Numbered from the stretch's first letter, positions 8,077 to 17,050 are shown. The stretch: 64,000 bases of DNA from Paenibacillus donghaensis (GCF_002192415.1 NZ_CP021780.1:1984001-2048000); one strand, 5' to 3'. Notes: generated by a model not told the origin, from the letters alone. A program made the numbers and translations.

Positions 8077-9396
8077 TTGAAATCTATGGAGAAGAACACA
8101 ACAATAACGAAATCCATCACATTTGTGCAGGCTCTGGCCATTGTGGTAGGGATGATTATCGGATCGGGCATCTTCCTGAAGCCGGGTATTGTGCTGAGTA
8201 ATGCCGGCACCCCCTGGCTGAGTATTCTTGCCTGGGTAGCAGGCGGCGTGATCACCCTGGCCTCCGCGTTGTCAGTGGCAGAAATTGCCGCCGCCATTCC
8301 CAAATCGGGTGGGCTGTACACGTATCTTGGAGAGCTGTACGGCAATGTTGCCGGGTTTCTGCTCGGCTGGGTGCAGGCGGTCATTTCTTATCCAGCCTCC
8401 GTTGCTGCGCTGGCGATTGCCTTCGCCACCTACTCCAATTTCTTCCTGCCAATGAACGGGATACAGCAGAAGCTGCTCGCGGTATTTATTCTGCTGTTCA
8501 TTCTGGCCATGAACGTCATTTCCACGACCTTCGGCGGGATGATCCAGACCATCGCAACCATCGGCAAGCTGATTCCAGTAGTAGGTATTGTCGCCTTTGG
8601 GCTGATCTCCGATCTGGCTCCCGGCTTCAGCGGCATAACAGCTACTGTGTCCGGGGCCGGCTTCGGCGCTGCGATCCTGGGTACGTTGTGGGCTTATGAT
8701 GGCTGGATCAGCGTGACTAATATGGCGGGTGAGATCAAGGACCCTGCGCGCACGCTGCCGCGGGCCATTACGGTCGGTGTTATTTTTGTAATCGTGGTGT
8801 ATGTGCTGTTTAATCTGGCGATCTTCCAGGTGCTTCCTTACGAATCCATTGTGGCTTCGACTACTCCGGGTGCGGATGCGGCGGAAGCGTTGTTCGGCAA
8901 CGGGGGCGGGGCGTTTATTACGGCAGGTATCATTATTTCGGTGTTAGGTGCGATGAACGGCTACCTGATGACAGCGGCTCGCGTGCCTCAGGCGATGGGG
9001 GAGAAGGGCGAGATTCCTTTTTCAGCCGTACTTAGCAGAATTCATCCCAAGTTCCGGACACCTGCCAACGCTCTGATCTTTCAGGCGCTGCTGGCGGTGA
9101 TCTACATTTTCTCGGGGACGTTCAATACGCTGACCGATCTGCTGGTGTTCGTGCTCTGGATCTTTTTCACAATGGGTGTGTTTGGCGTGTTCCTGCTGCG
9201 CAAGCAAATGCCGCCACAGAAAGGCAGATATAAAGTGCCGTTCTATCCGGTTACACCAATTATCGGTGTGGTGGGCGGAGGATACATTCTAGTCAGCACG
9301 GTGATAAGCGATCCGGTCCGTTCGCTGGTTGGGATCGGAATCACTTTGCTCGGACTGCCCATCTATTATTTCATGGCCGCGAAGAAAACAGTATAG
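8077..9396 (+). CDS. APC-family amino acid permease
   Basis: This encodes about 439 residues with twelve predicted membrane segments. The first segment has the APC signature GMIIGSGIFLKPGIVLSNAG, followed by a conserved ALSVAEIAAAIPKSGGLYTY stretch, as in SteT/LAT-type exchangers. I favour a TTG start at 8077, six bases after GAAAGG; the ATG at 8086 is also possible, and the ATG at 8038 lies before the ribosome binding site. It imports or exchanges an amino acid across the cytoplasmic membrane; the substrate cannot be read from sequence. It is apparently transcribed alone behind a structured leader. Confidence 0.85.
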   Translation: MKSMEKNTTITKSITFVQALAIVVGMIIGSGIFLKPGIVLSNAGTPWLSILAWVAGGVITLASALSVAEIAAAIPKSGGLYTYLGELYGNVAGFLLGWVQAVISYPASVAALAIAFATYSNFFLPMNGIQQKLLAVFILLFILAMNVISTTFGGMIQTIATIGKLIPVVGIVAFGLISDLAPGFSGITATVSGAGFGAAILGTLWAYDGWISVTNMAGEIKDPARTLPRAITVGVIFVIVVYVLFNLAIFQVLPYESIVASTTPGADAAEALFGNGGGAFITAGIIISVLGAMNGYLMTAARVPQAMGEKGEIPFSAVLSRIHPKFRTPANALIFQALLAVIYIFSGTFNTLTDLLVFVLWIFFTMGVFGVFLLRKQMPPQKGRYKVPFYPVTPIIGVVGGGYILVSTVISDPVRSLVGIGITLLGLPIYYFMAAKKTV

Positions 9397-9523
9397 AAGA
9401 GCATAATTAGTGGCTTTTGGCGTTCATATCTTAGCGTGCATTCTAAGCCCTGAATCGGTATGATATACAATGTGAACTTGATATCTAACAATCATATTGG
9501 GAAATAAGAGGGGTATTTCAGAA

Positions 9524-10762
9524 ATGCGCAAACGTCTGGGCGGCAATAATCGAGTATATATCATGCAATTGGCAACGATCTTCCTGGGTTTTATTATTTT
9601 CGGCTTCTCGGAGAATATCAAAGGTCCGGCCATTCCGCGGATTCAATTTGATTTCAATCTGGATGAGCAGCAGCTCGGCACGATGTTGTCGCTGAACGCG
9701 CTGGGGTATCTGATTGCCTGCTCCTTCACGGCTTATCTGGTCCGCAAGTGGGGGATCAAGGCGGTAACGCTAATGGCTTTTGGCTCGATGGTGTTATCGG
9801 GAATTCTGATCTTTATGTCGCGCACTTATCCGTTGTTCGCGTCCTCGTATTTCGTGATGTATATTGGCAACGGGATGCTGGAAATTGGGCTGGCGATTCT
9901 AGGCGCGCGGATCTTTGTGCGCAATACCGGCACGATGATGAATCTGTCGCATTTCTTCTATGGCCTCAGTTCAACGGTTGCGCCGATGATTGCCACGGGC
10001 TTGATGTCGGTGACATTGTTCGGGCAGTTGCTTGATTGGAGATGGATGTATCTAATTATGCTGAGCTTGTCGGTGCTGCCGATGATTCCGGCGTTTCTCA
10101 GCTCCTTCCCCGGTGATGATCTGGCGGAAGCCGACCGGATTCCGCTCAAGACGCTGGTGCGGGACCCCGCGCTGTGGCTGCTGGTGCTAATCCTGACCTT
10201 TGGGGTGGTATCGGAGCTGGCGGTGGGCGGCTGGCTGGTGAATTTCCTGGAAAAAGCATACCGCTGGGACACCGTCGCAGCTTCGGGCATGCTGTCGGCG
10301 TTCTTCCTGTGCTTCTCTGCCGCACGGCTGTTTCTCGGCCCGGTGACCGACAGAATCGGCTTCAACCTGTCCTTGATTCTGCTGTCGGCCTTCTCAGCGC
10401 TGTGTACGTTTGCCGCCATTCTGGGCGGGGAGCCTGCGGCATTCCTATTCGCTGCCGCCGGGATCGGGATCGCCCCGATTTATCCGACGGTCATGGCTTT
10501 TATTGCCCGCAGGTATCCCAAGGGCAGCGATACCGCGATTACCTTTACCGTTACCCTGATGGGGGTAGGCAGTGTAATCGGCAATTACGCAATCGGCGGA
10601 ATTACGAGCGGAATCAAGCGCAGCTACGGCAGCGGGAGTGAGCTAGGCCTGCTGCGCGGCCTTCAGGCCGGCTACGGATTCATCGGCTTATGCGCCCTGA
10701 TCTGCGCCGTGTCAGGCTGCGTGCTATACAGGTACCTGAAGGCGCGCCAGGAGCTGATCTGA
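9524..10762 (+). CDS. MFS transporter
   Basis: This 412-residue protein has twelve predicted membrane segments and motifs of a FucP-like sugar or drug major facilitator (ENIKGPAIPRIQFDF, AYLVRKWGIK, GMLEIGLAILGARIF). AGAGGGG lies about ten bases before the ATG at 9524. A TTG at 9497 would add nine residues but lacks such a site. It is broadly similar in layout to the MFS gene at 675. Substrate unknown. Downstream is a repeat region ending in a strong bidirectional terminator. Confidence 0.85.
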   Translation: MRKRLGGNNRVYIMQLATIFLGFIIFGFSENIKGPAIPRIQFDFNLDEQQLGTMLSLNALGYLIACSFTAYLVRKWGIKAVTLMAFGSMVLSGILIFMSRTYPLFASSYFVMYIGNGMLEIGLAILGARIFVRNTGTMMNLSHFFYGLSSTVAPMIATGLMSVTLFGQLLDWRWMYLIMLSLSVLPMIPAFLSSFPGDDLAEADRIPLKTLVRDPALWLLVLILTFGVVSELAVGGWLVNFLEKAYRWDTVAASGMLSAFFLCFSAARLFLGPVTDRIGFNLSLILLSAFSALCTFAAILGGEPAAFLFAAAGIGIAPIYPTVMAFIARRYPKGSDTAITFTVTLMGVGSVIGNYAIGGITSGIKRSYGSGSELGLLRGLQAGYGFIGLCALICAVSGCVLYRYLKARQELI

Positions 10763-10840
10763 TCACAACACATCACAATACATCACAACATAGGAACATT
10801 TCATTACGCTGCCGCGCTTATATCCATCCACAACAACATT

Positions 10841-11240
10841 GATTACTTGTTGGGTTCAGTGGGGAGTTAGACGGGTGTGCTGAGCTTACTTTGCAGAGGG
10901 ATTAGATGCGAGGTTGTTACTACTTAGGTGCTGGCGAGGCTAGGGAGTTTGCTTTGGAACGTTTGGAGCAATTAGATGCGATAGTGCAACTAAATTCAGT
11001 TGAAACTCATCTCAGCAGGCAAATAAGTGCGAAACTGCAACTGATTTCGAGTAAATCGACTCTGATGCGCTCAAATGACGAAATTAGATGCCTTTTTGCA
11101 TCTATTTCCTCCAAAATGCAAAAAAAACGGAAATTAGATGCGCTTTTGCAACTAAATACTAGTTTCGAACTTAGGAAGCCACCATGGAGCTTAATGTTTG
11201 ATATTCTACGCATCCCGAGACCTAGCAGCAACCGGTTTCG
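10841..11240. repeat. composite TAGATGC repeat, copy R1
   Basis: This block holds the left motif GTTACTACTTAGG (10917-10929) and the roughly 200 bp shared core (about 10960-11165). The core contains several TTAGATGC/GCAACTAATTT motifs in hairpin-forming pairs, then the tail motif CTTAGGAAGCCAC. It lacks the right-hand inverted motif present in copies R2, R3 and R4, so it appears to be an empty or deleted form. It contains an open frame of 113 codons, but the codons follow the repeat and it is not taken as a gene. The remainder of 10763-11320 shows nothing else. Confidence 0.75.
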
Positions 11241-11320
11241 CAGCTAAATCGGCGGGTGGATGGGATGAGCAAAAATTCCGCCAAGCCGCCATTCACAGGC
11301 AGCCTCTGACGGTTGTGAAC

Positions 11321-11365
11321 GCAAAAGAGTAGGCCCGTGTCGATGAGATGGGCCTACTCTTTTGC
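11321..11365. terminator. bidirectional terminator between MFS gene and pdxK
   Basis: A perfect 16-base stem (GCAAAAGAGTAGGCCC / GGGCCTACTCTTTTGC) with a 13-base loop sits between two convergent genes. The A/T ends on both sides allow termination in either direction. Confidence 0.85.
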
Positions 11366-11367
11366 TT

Positions 11368-11468
11368 AAATATAAGAATTAATATGGTTCACACCATCAA
11401 TTATCCTTCTATTTCTCGCAGAAACGGATGCCGCCTCTTACAGAGGACGGCGAAGCCGTTTCTACTTG
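11368..11468. repeat. dispersed hairpin repeat, copy B (short form)
   Basis: This copy has the outer arms of the family (TCTCGCAGAAACGGATG and GACGGCGAAGCCGTTTCT) but lacks the internal GCGATAC/GTATCGC and GCTTC/GAAGC hairpins. It begins immediately after the preceding terminator. Confidence 0.85.
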
Positions 11469-11491
11469 ATCTGCTTAAGGCTTGTCCGCTC

Positions 11492-12304
11492 TTATTGCTC
11501 CAGGCGGTAACCGCCATGGAAGACAGGGCCTACATATTCGTTGAATGCAAATCCGTTGCGGATGGCGGCGGATACGAAATCCTTGGCTTTTGCCACCGCT
11601 TCATCCACGCTCAGACCACAAGCGAGACCGCCGGTAATCGCAGCGGCGAAGGTGCAGCCTGCGCCGTGGTTGTGGGCTGGCTCAATCTTCGCTGTCTGGA
11701 AGACGGTGTAGTCCGTGCCATTGTAGAAGATGTCGATGGCCATGTCACCGCCCAGGGCCTTGCCGCCCTTGACCACAACATTATGTGCGCCAAGCTGATG
11801 AATCAGGCGTGCCGCTTCTTTCATATCCTCTACAGTAGACAGCTTGCCGAGTCCCGAAAGAACTCCTGCTTCGAACAGATTAGGCGTAACTACGGTTGCC
11901 AGTGGCAGCAGCAGATCACGGATCGCCTGGGCGCTCTCGGGATTCAGCACCTCGTCTTCACCTTTGCAGACCATCACCGGGTCGATGACTACATTGGCCT
12001 GCAGGTTCTCCCGAATGGCTTGCTCAGTTACGCGTACAATCTCCACACTGCCCAGCATGCCGGTCTTCATTGCATCCACCGGACCGCCGGCGAACACTGT
12101 CTTCAGCTGCTCGGCAACGATAGCGGCATCGATCGGATACACATTGTGGTGCCAGCCTTGGTCGGGGTCCATTGTGACAATGGTCGTTAAGGCGCTGAAA
12201 CCGTAGGTGCCGTATTCCTCAAAAGTTTTCAAATCAGCCTGAATGCCTGCGCCTCCGCTGGAGTCGCTTCCGGCAATGGTTAGTGTCTTGATGATCTTTG
12301 GCAA
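11492..12304 (-). CDS. pdxK: pyridoxine/pyridoxal kinase (ThiD-like PdxK)
   Basis: This 270-residue ribokinase-fold kinase has the N-terminal LTIAGSDSSGGAGIQADLKT, the VVIDPVMVCKG stretch and the C-terminal HGAGCTFAAAI anion-hole motif. It closely resembles the Bacillus subtilis PdxK/ThiD2 type in length and motif order. Such enzymes phosphorylate pyridoxal or pyridoxine, and some accept hydroxymethylpyrimidine of thiamine synthesis. I chose the TTG at 12304 because AAGGGG lies eight bases before it; a TTG at 12325 would add seven residues. It stands alone with its own terminator. Confidence 0.85.
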   Translation of the reverse strand: MPKIIKTLTIAGSDSSGGAGIQADLKTFEEYGTYGFSALTTIVTMDPDQGWHHNVYPIDAAIVAEQLKTVFAGGPVDAMKTGMLGSVEIVRVTEQAIRENLQANVVIDPVMVCKGEDEVLNPESAQAIRDLLLPLATVVTPNLFEAGVLSGLGKLSTVEDMKEAARLIHQLGAHNVVVKGGKALGGDMAIDIFYNGTDYTVFQTAKIEPAHNHGAGCTFAAAITGGLACGLSVDEAVAKAKDFVSAAIRNGFAFNEYVGPVFHGGYRLEQ

Positions 12305-12364
12305 AGTAAACGTCCCCTTTAGCAAGTTCTCAATTCATAAATTACGAATTGAATTGATTATAAC

Positions 12365-12421
12365 AAAAAACAGCACCCGCGTCTGTGTAAAAACAGGACG
12401 CCAGGGTGCTGCAGAACCCTT
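12365..12421 (-). terminator. terminator of the sigma factor operon
   Basis: On the minus strand CAGCACCC pairs with GGGTGCTG, with an inner GCGTC/GACGC pairing, and is followed by a T run. It lies just past the stop codon of the anti-sigma-like gene. Confidence 0.75.
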
Positions 12422-12424
12422 CCA

Positions 12425-13783
12425 TCAGGATTCGAAGCTTCTCAATGTCTGCTTGATCGTCCTGTCATAGGAGAACGCCACCTCGCTGTTGCCTCTGGTC
12501 CAATACGCCACCAGGAAATTGGCGCCCCGGAACACATGCGGATAAATACGCGCTCCGCCATCGTAGGTCGTACGGTTGATCTCCAGCTTCAGCGCTTCCA
12601 GGCCTGCGGCACATTCCTCCGCATTGCCGTAAGCATATACGGACAAACGCTCATGCATATCCGCCGATTTACTTTCATCTACCAGCAGCTCATCCGGCCA
12701 GACCCCGGCCAGCTTCTTATTGAACTGGTGCTCTTCGTGCTGTCCTACGGCAGTCAATTCCATTCCCTGCTCCTCCAGCGCGCTCTTCAGCGCCTTCAGC
12801 GTATACTCTTCATTAGCCTGATCCTCCTCGGCTCCGGGAATGGCCAACGGTCCGTGGTTGGCGGCAAAGAATCCCAGGATACTTTCCACTAGCTCGCTCT
12901 GGGAGAATTGCAGCGACAGCTTCATTTCTAGCAGCCTGAACAAATATCCCCACTCTCCGACATCATAATAGGCTGCGCCTTGATGCTGGATTCCCTGGTC
13001 GTTCAGCTCCAACGTGTATCTGGCGGTGCGTGAATCGGCGCCCGATTCACCCAGCAGCTGATGTTTCGTAAAGGCCAGCGGCTCGTAAACAGGGAAGCCC
13101 ATGCCATCCGCCCAAGACGCTTGATCTGGGAAATAGCTGCCGATACTGCCAATGGCACAGCCCGCACAGCCCCAGTTATTGTCCGTGTATTTTAGACTCT
13201 GAGCCGGGTTATCCGGGTCCTGAAAGGTTACGCCGTAGGAGCCGTTCTCGGCAATACTAACCTTAGCGGCCCACCCGGCCGGAGCCAGCAGCAGGTAGCT
13301 GGTGGTGAGATCGGGCCGGGTCACCCAGGTGGCTTCAAGACGGCCTTCCACGTCTTTGGGCAGTGGGAACGTCATCGCCGGAAGCTGCTTGGCGGGGGAG
13401 TGAATCTTCCGGGAAACCTCACCACTTGTATACACCTCTGCCATCACATGGTTTAGCTTCACTCGGACTTTCTCTGATCCGCCTTCCGCTACCGGAAAAG
13501 AGAGCCATCCTACAGCGGCTGGAGTGTCAGTATCCATGCCGGGGTCTGCCTGCTCTGCCAGCGGCGGAACCACTGCCCGCTCACTCAAGTGGCTGTAGCC
13601 CAGCCACAAGGCGACTACCATAAGGGCACAGCCCGCAGTGGCGAGACTCCATCTGGTGAAGGAGAACTTCCGTTTCTGCTCCAGCCTTTGCTCCACCTGC
13701 TGCTGCATTTGCGGTGTGAAATGTTTGCTGCTGAAGGGTTCGCCCTTCAATTCCTTGTCCCAATCCACTTCATTCTTGTTCAT
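12425..13783 (-). CDS. membrane protein encoded with an ECF sigma factor (anti-sigma candidate)
   Basis: This 452-residue protein has a cytoplasmic N-terminal segment of about 45 residues, one membrane segment near residues 47-65 (ATAGCALMVVALWLGY) and a long extracytoplasmic domain. The outer domain includes a cysteine-rich turn WGCAGCAIGS. Its start overlaps the sigma factor stop by four bases, a typical arrangement for an anti-sigma factor. I do not recognise a named family, and the N-terminal part lacks a clear zinc-binding HxxxCxxC motif, so the anti-sigma role is inferred from context. Confidence 0.65.
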   Translation of the reverse strand: MNKNEVDWDKELKGEPFSSKHFTPQMQQQVEQRLEQKRKFSFTRWSLATAGCALMVVALWLGYSHLSERAVVPPLAEQADPGMDTDTPAAVGWLSFPVAEGGSEKVRVKLNHVMAEVYTSGEVSRKIHSPAKQLPAMTFPLPKDVEGRLEATWVTRPDLTTSYLLLAPAGWAAKVSIAENGSYGVTFQDPDNPAQSLKYTDNNWGCAGCAIGSIGSYFPDQASWADGMGFPVYEPLAFTKHQLLGESGADSRTARYTLELNDQGIQHQGAAYYDVGEWGYLFRLLEMKLSLQFSQSELVESILGFFAANHGPLAIPGAEEDQANEEYTLKALKSALEEQGMELTAVGQHEEHQFNKKLAGVWPDELLVDESKSADMHERLSVYAYGNAEECAAGLEALKLEINRTTYDGGARIYPHVFRGANFLVAYWTRGNSEVAFSYDRTIKQTLRSFES

Positions 13784-14313
13784 AGCCGCTCCAGCTCCTT
13801 ATTCCAACATTCGTTGGCCTGTTTTCTCGCCCGCAGCAGCCGTGATTTGGCTCCCGACAAGGATAGCCCTAGTGTCAGGGCTAACTCCTCCATTGTCAGG
13901 TTGTAGTGGGCATGCAGAATCAGTACCTCTCTGTGCTTGCGGGGTAGCCGAAGGACCAGCCGCCAGATATCGCCGCTCAAGGATTGCTCCAGAAAAGCGT
14001 CCTCTGCCGAGACCGCCGCTCCAGGCTCAGGCTGCTCCTTCAGGATTACACGTTTCATAAATCCGCTGTTGCGGTAGGTGTACCAGCGGTTGCGGGTAAT
14101 CTGCAGCAGCCAGGTCTTGACGCTGGCTTCGCCGCGGAAGGAATTCATATGTTTGTAGGCCCTTATAAAGGTTTCCTGGGCGATATCGTCAGCTACAGCC
14201 CCGCTGCGGGACAGGAAATAAGCATAATTCCACACATCTTCGCCATACGTATTCATTAATTCTCTCAGTGTGCTTGCGTTCATCGTCGTAGGTTCATTTA
14301 GCTGGTCGGACAT
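13780..14313 (-). CDS. ECF RNA polymerase sigma factor
   Basis: This 177-residue protein has region 2 (DVWNYAYFLSRSGAVADDIAQETFIRAYKH, with the DDIAQETF core) and region 4 (LPRKHREVLILHAHYNLTMEELALTLGLS with the helix-turn-helix), joined by a short linker. It should direct RNA polymerase to a small set of envelope or stress promoters. It is the first gene of a two-gene unit with a membrane protein. A possible self-promoter with GAAAC and GTC elements lies at about 14341-14368 on the minus strand, but this is weak. Confidence 0.9.
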   Translation of the reverse strand: MSDQLNEPTTMNASTLRELMNTYGEDVWNYAYFLSRSGAVADDIAQETFIRAYKHMNSFRGEASVKTWLLQITRNRWYTYRNSGFMKRVILKEQPEPGAAVSAEDAFLEQSLSGDIWRLVLRLPRKHREVLILHAHYNLTMEELALTLGLSLSGAKSRLLRARKQANECWNKELERL

Positions 14314-14479
14314 CCTGCCCCTCCTTTGGTTCTACTTATCTGACCCCTTATCCAGGTGAAAAGTTTCTTACTATACAACAATAATTTGAATTGGGTGGCC
14401 TGACGGGAGTGAGCCAGAGGTGCGAATCTGCAAAGATTACATATTTATATAGCAGCGCAGTACATGCGAATGCTAATGA

Positions 14480-15031
14480 ATGGGTAAGGGGGAGGTGTTC
14501 TCGCCGCGCGACCAATATTATTATGCCAATGAGCTAAGAGACCATGGGCAGGATGCACAAGCCTGCGAATATTATGAGCGGTTTCTGGCCGGTGGGGCAG
14601 GCTGGGTGGAAGACAACCTGCAGGCTTGCCTGAAGCTGGCTGAATGCCGCGAGCGGCAGGGGGATAAGCAAGGAACGGCGGAGGCGTTATGCAGAACCTT
14701 GCAATATGACACGCCGCGGGCAGAGTTCTGTTGCTGGTTTGGCGGATATTTGCTGGAGCAGGGGGCCTTGCCGCAGGCCGTTTATTGGTATGAGCTGGCG
14801 CTGCAGCTTCCGCCGCAGACAGCTTCAATGGGGATCGTCAATGAGGCTTATGCCACCTGGCTGCGACATCTTCAGCTGGCCCTCTGCTATGATCGCCTGG
14901 GGCAGCACCCGCGGGCAAATCGTCATAATGAGACTGCCCTGCAGCTGAATCCGGGGCATCCGAGCATGCTGTACAACCGCAATTATTTTCGTAATCTGCT
15001 GGGAGCAGAGTATGAGGAGTTGGGTAGCTGA
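14480..15031 (+). pseudogene. C-terminal TPR part of a family 2 glycosyltransferase, truncated
   Basis: This frame encodes 183 residues that match the C-terminal half of TPR-containing family 2 glycosyltransferases (EVFSPRDQYYYANELRDHG, then NLQACLKLAECRERQGD, DTPRAEFCCWFGGYLLEQG, LQLALCYDRLGQHPRANRHN). The N-terminal catalytic GT-A domain is absent. A short in-family stretch (QYMRMLMNG) precedes it in another frame and ends at a TAA, which suggests a frameshift plus deletion. A GGGGGAGGT sequence is present but lies after the ATG. I read it as a decayed gene, although the TPR part could still be expressed. Confidence 0.6.
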
Positions 15032-15100
15032 TTAGGAAAAATGTGGATTTTTGCCGGGGGAAGCCTATAATTAGAGAATGCCAGTTAATCCTACGCAAAG

Positions 15101-15148
15101 AAAAAAGGGCTTTCCCAAGCAACCATTTCATGGTTACTGGGACAGCCC
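15101..15148 (-). terminator. minus-strand intrinsic terminator
   Basis: On the minus strand GGGCT-TCCCA-AACCAT pairs with ATGGTT-TGGGA-AGCCC around a GAA loop and is followed by six T residues. It is the nearest terminator downstream of the SGNH hydrolase gene but is separated from it by the long repeat P1. Confidence 0.7.
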
Positions 15149-15392
15149 GCTCTTGCTCTTAAGATCTTGCAGATTCCGAAGGAACAGCCCGCCCTTGACC
15201 TTAGGGCGCGCATCCCGTCAGGGATAGCGGGCCAGCCCATGCGGCGTCCAAGCGGTCCCGCAGGGATAAGCGCTCTTTCCACCCCAGCCGCCTAATCACC
15301 GTACCGCCAGGCTCATTCGCCAAACTTGCGGGTGTCCAGAGGGCAGAGCCCTCTGGGGCCCTCCCTTGGAAGGGAGGGTTTGGGAGGGATCG
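15143..15392. repeat. long dispersed repeat P, copy 1
   Basis: This roughly 250 bp block shares long near-identical stretches with 27901-28215, including ATTCCGAAGGAACAGCCCGC, GCGTCCAAGCGGTCCCGCAG, TTCGCCAA(A/G)CTTGC and the end CCCTCCCTTGGAAGGGAGGG followed by TTTGGGAGGGATCG. It abuts the stop codon of the SGNH hydrolase gene. No protein is supported. Confidence 0.8.
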
Positions 15393-15393
15393 C

Positions 15394-16140
15394 CTATACA
15401 GAGCTGTTCAGCAGCAACTGAGGTTCGCTATGGCTGAAGTAATCCATGACTTTGTCATAAATGATCCGGTGTCCTTCTTTATTGGGATGGATGCCGTCAC
15501 GGCAGATAAACCGGGTGAAGTCGGGATGCTGCAGAAATGCGCCGCGCACATCAATGATGCGGGTCTTGGTCCTCTCTGCGACCTTGATGATTACCGAGTT
15601 GTAGCGTTCTTGCCACCAATAGATCTTGGTCACGCTGCCTAGCCATTTGAGCAGAATGGCTTCGGTATCCGGACTACTCTGGCTGACCCATTTGATATAG
15701 TTCTCGGCATTCAGCGGCGGCAGGCTCATCAAGACCGGCATCACCTGCTGGCTGCGCAGGAAGTCAATCATATCATGCAGCATTTGCTCAAAAGCGTTGA
15801 AATCCGTCTTGGGATTATGCTCGGCTTCCGGATGCTCAGCGATTTCCTTCCAGTAGAAATCACAATCATTTCCGCCGTATTCGATCAGCACAACATCCGG
15901 TTTCTCCTTCAGCACATCTCTTTTGAGATTCGTTAAGCCCTTCAGCAGCGTATTGCCGAAACGGGCGGTATTGCGCAGCGCTCCACTTAGCTTGCCCTGC
16001 AGCAGGGATACATAATTGTCTTCAAGAATCACATATTTGCTGCGGTCTTCATCATAGACGACACCTTTGGAGATCGAATCCCCGCTTACGATATACTTGT
16101 ATTCAAGCTCTTGCGGTCCTGTAGTTTGGTTGTGGTTCAT
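15394..16140 (-). CDS. SGNH/GDSL-type hydrolase
   Basis: This 248-residue protein has GDSIS (block I, catalytic Ser), a later IEYGGNDCDF (block III) and DGIHPNKEG (block V, catalytic Asp and His). It is thus a lipase/esterase or carbohydrate deacetylase of the SGNH fold. No signal peptide is visible, so it acts in the cytosol. The start at 16140 follows AGGAGGTG; an ATG at 16161 lies ahead of that site. The gene is alone, and its 3' end abuts repeat P1. Substrate unknown. Confidence 0.85.
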   Translation of the reverse strand: MNHNQTTGPQELEYKYIVSGDSISKGVVYDEDRSKYVILEDNYVSLLQGKLSGALRNTARFGNTLLKGLTNLKRDVLKEKPDVVLIEYGGNDCDFYWKEIAEHPEAEHNPKTDFNAFEQMLHDMIDFLRSQQVMPVLMSLPPLNAENYIKWVSQSSPDTEAILLKWLGSVTKIYWWQERYNSVIIKVAERTKTRIIDVRGAFLQHPDFTRFICRDGIHPNKEGHRIIYDKVMDYFSHSEPQLLLNSSV

Positions 16141-16210
16141 AGGGCTCACCTCCTGCAGCATTAGTATAGATAACTCCAGTGTAAACTATTCGCCCAGGGA
16201 TTGCAGTGAT

Positions 16211-16244
16211 AAAAAGCCTGACGTTTCCGCGGAAACACCAGGCT
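16211..16244 (-). terminator. orphan minus-strand terminator
   Basis: On the minus strand AGCCTGGTGTTTCC pairs with GGAAACGTCAGGCT around a GC loop and is followed by TTTTTATC. No intact minus-strand gene lies upstream; only a short remnant does. Confidence 0.65.
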
Positions 16245-16267
16245 GACAGGTTTGCGTCCATAGAAGC

Positions 16268-16411
16268 CTAAGCCTTGCGGGATCTGCTGTAGATTCCGCC
16301 AAGCTTGCGCCGCAGACCGACGGGCAGGGGAAGGTGGTGGGTAGTCTGTGTCACAAATTCTGCGACCGCTTCCCTTCTGGAGAGTTGTAAACTGAATAGA
16401 CAAACTGCGTC
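16268..16411 (-). pseudogene. possible gene remnant upstream of an orphan terminator
   Basis: One minus-strand frame without a start codon reads REAVAEFVTQTTHHLPLP and then GLRRKLGGIYSRSRKA before a TAG stop placed 24 bases ahead of the terminator. This composition looks like the C-terminus of a real protein, but I do not recognise it. It could also be a chance frame. Confidence 0.3.
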
Positions 16412-16505
16412 CTACTTGCTAATTTATTCATAGAGAACAAAAAAGTACCGGATTCCGGTGCTCAAGTTGTACCCTTACTCACCCAATTCAAAGGAGGAAG
16501 CAGTG

Positions 16506-17012
16506 ATGAGTGAAATCATTGATGAATGTCTGAGAAGACTGGACCAGTCACTGGGTTATCTGGAACAGGCGCTTGGCGGATTGTCAGAAGAGCAAGTATG
16601 GTACCGCCCCAGGCCGAAGATGAATGCGATAGGCAACCTATGTCTGCATATAGCAGGCAGCGAATACCAGCATCTGGTCAGCGGGATTGGCGGCAGGCCT
16701 TTCAAGCGGAATCGTCCTGATGAATTCCTGACCCGGTCAGGTTATTCGCCGGAGGAATTGCTGGGTCAGCTGAGGGAAGTAAGAGAGGAGAGCCGGGAAG
16801 TGGTCCGCGCGCTGACGCAAGATGATCTGGAACGGGGAGTTACAATTCGCCATACAGCGGAGGCGGGGATGAATGATTACACCTGGAGTATCCAGAAGAT
16901 TCTGATCGGGGCTACCGAGCACTATTCCTACCATACCGGCCAGATCGTCTATGCCGCCAAGCTGCTGCAGGATACGGACAGGCATTTGTTGAACTGGAAG
17001 CATTACGACTGA
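16506..17012 (+). CDS. DinB-family protein
   Basis: This 168-residue four-helix-bundle protein has the DinB/DUF1572 layout with possible metal ligands in HIAGSEYQH and EHYSYHTGQIVYAAKLL. Such proteins form dimers with a divalent metal site and often act as thiol transferases (bacillithiol-linked) or have unknown roles. AGGAGG lies eight bases before the ATG at 16506; the longer frame from 16458 is unlikely. A shared terminator follows. Confidence 0.8.
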   Translation: MSEIIDECLRRLDQSLGYLEQALGGLSEEQVWYRPRPKMNAIGNLCLHIAGSEYQHLVSGIGGRPFKRNRPDEFLTRSGYSPEELLGQLREVREESREVVRALTQDDLERGVTIRHTAEAGMNDYTWSIQKILIGATEHYSYHTGQIVYAAKLLQDTDRHLLNWKHYD

Positions 17013-17050
17013 TAGGGAAGTTGTAAAGATTCATACACTATTGCCAAATT

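Noticed and set aside
10906..11247. 113-codon plus-strand frame downstream of the MFS gene
   Set aside because: It lies inside composite repeat R1, its codons follow the repeat motifs and the other copies do not keep it open.
16161..16403. 80-codon minus-strand frame
   Set aside because: It reads through the orphan terminator hairpin and has no ribosome binding site; another frame looks more protein-like.
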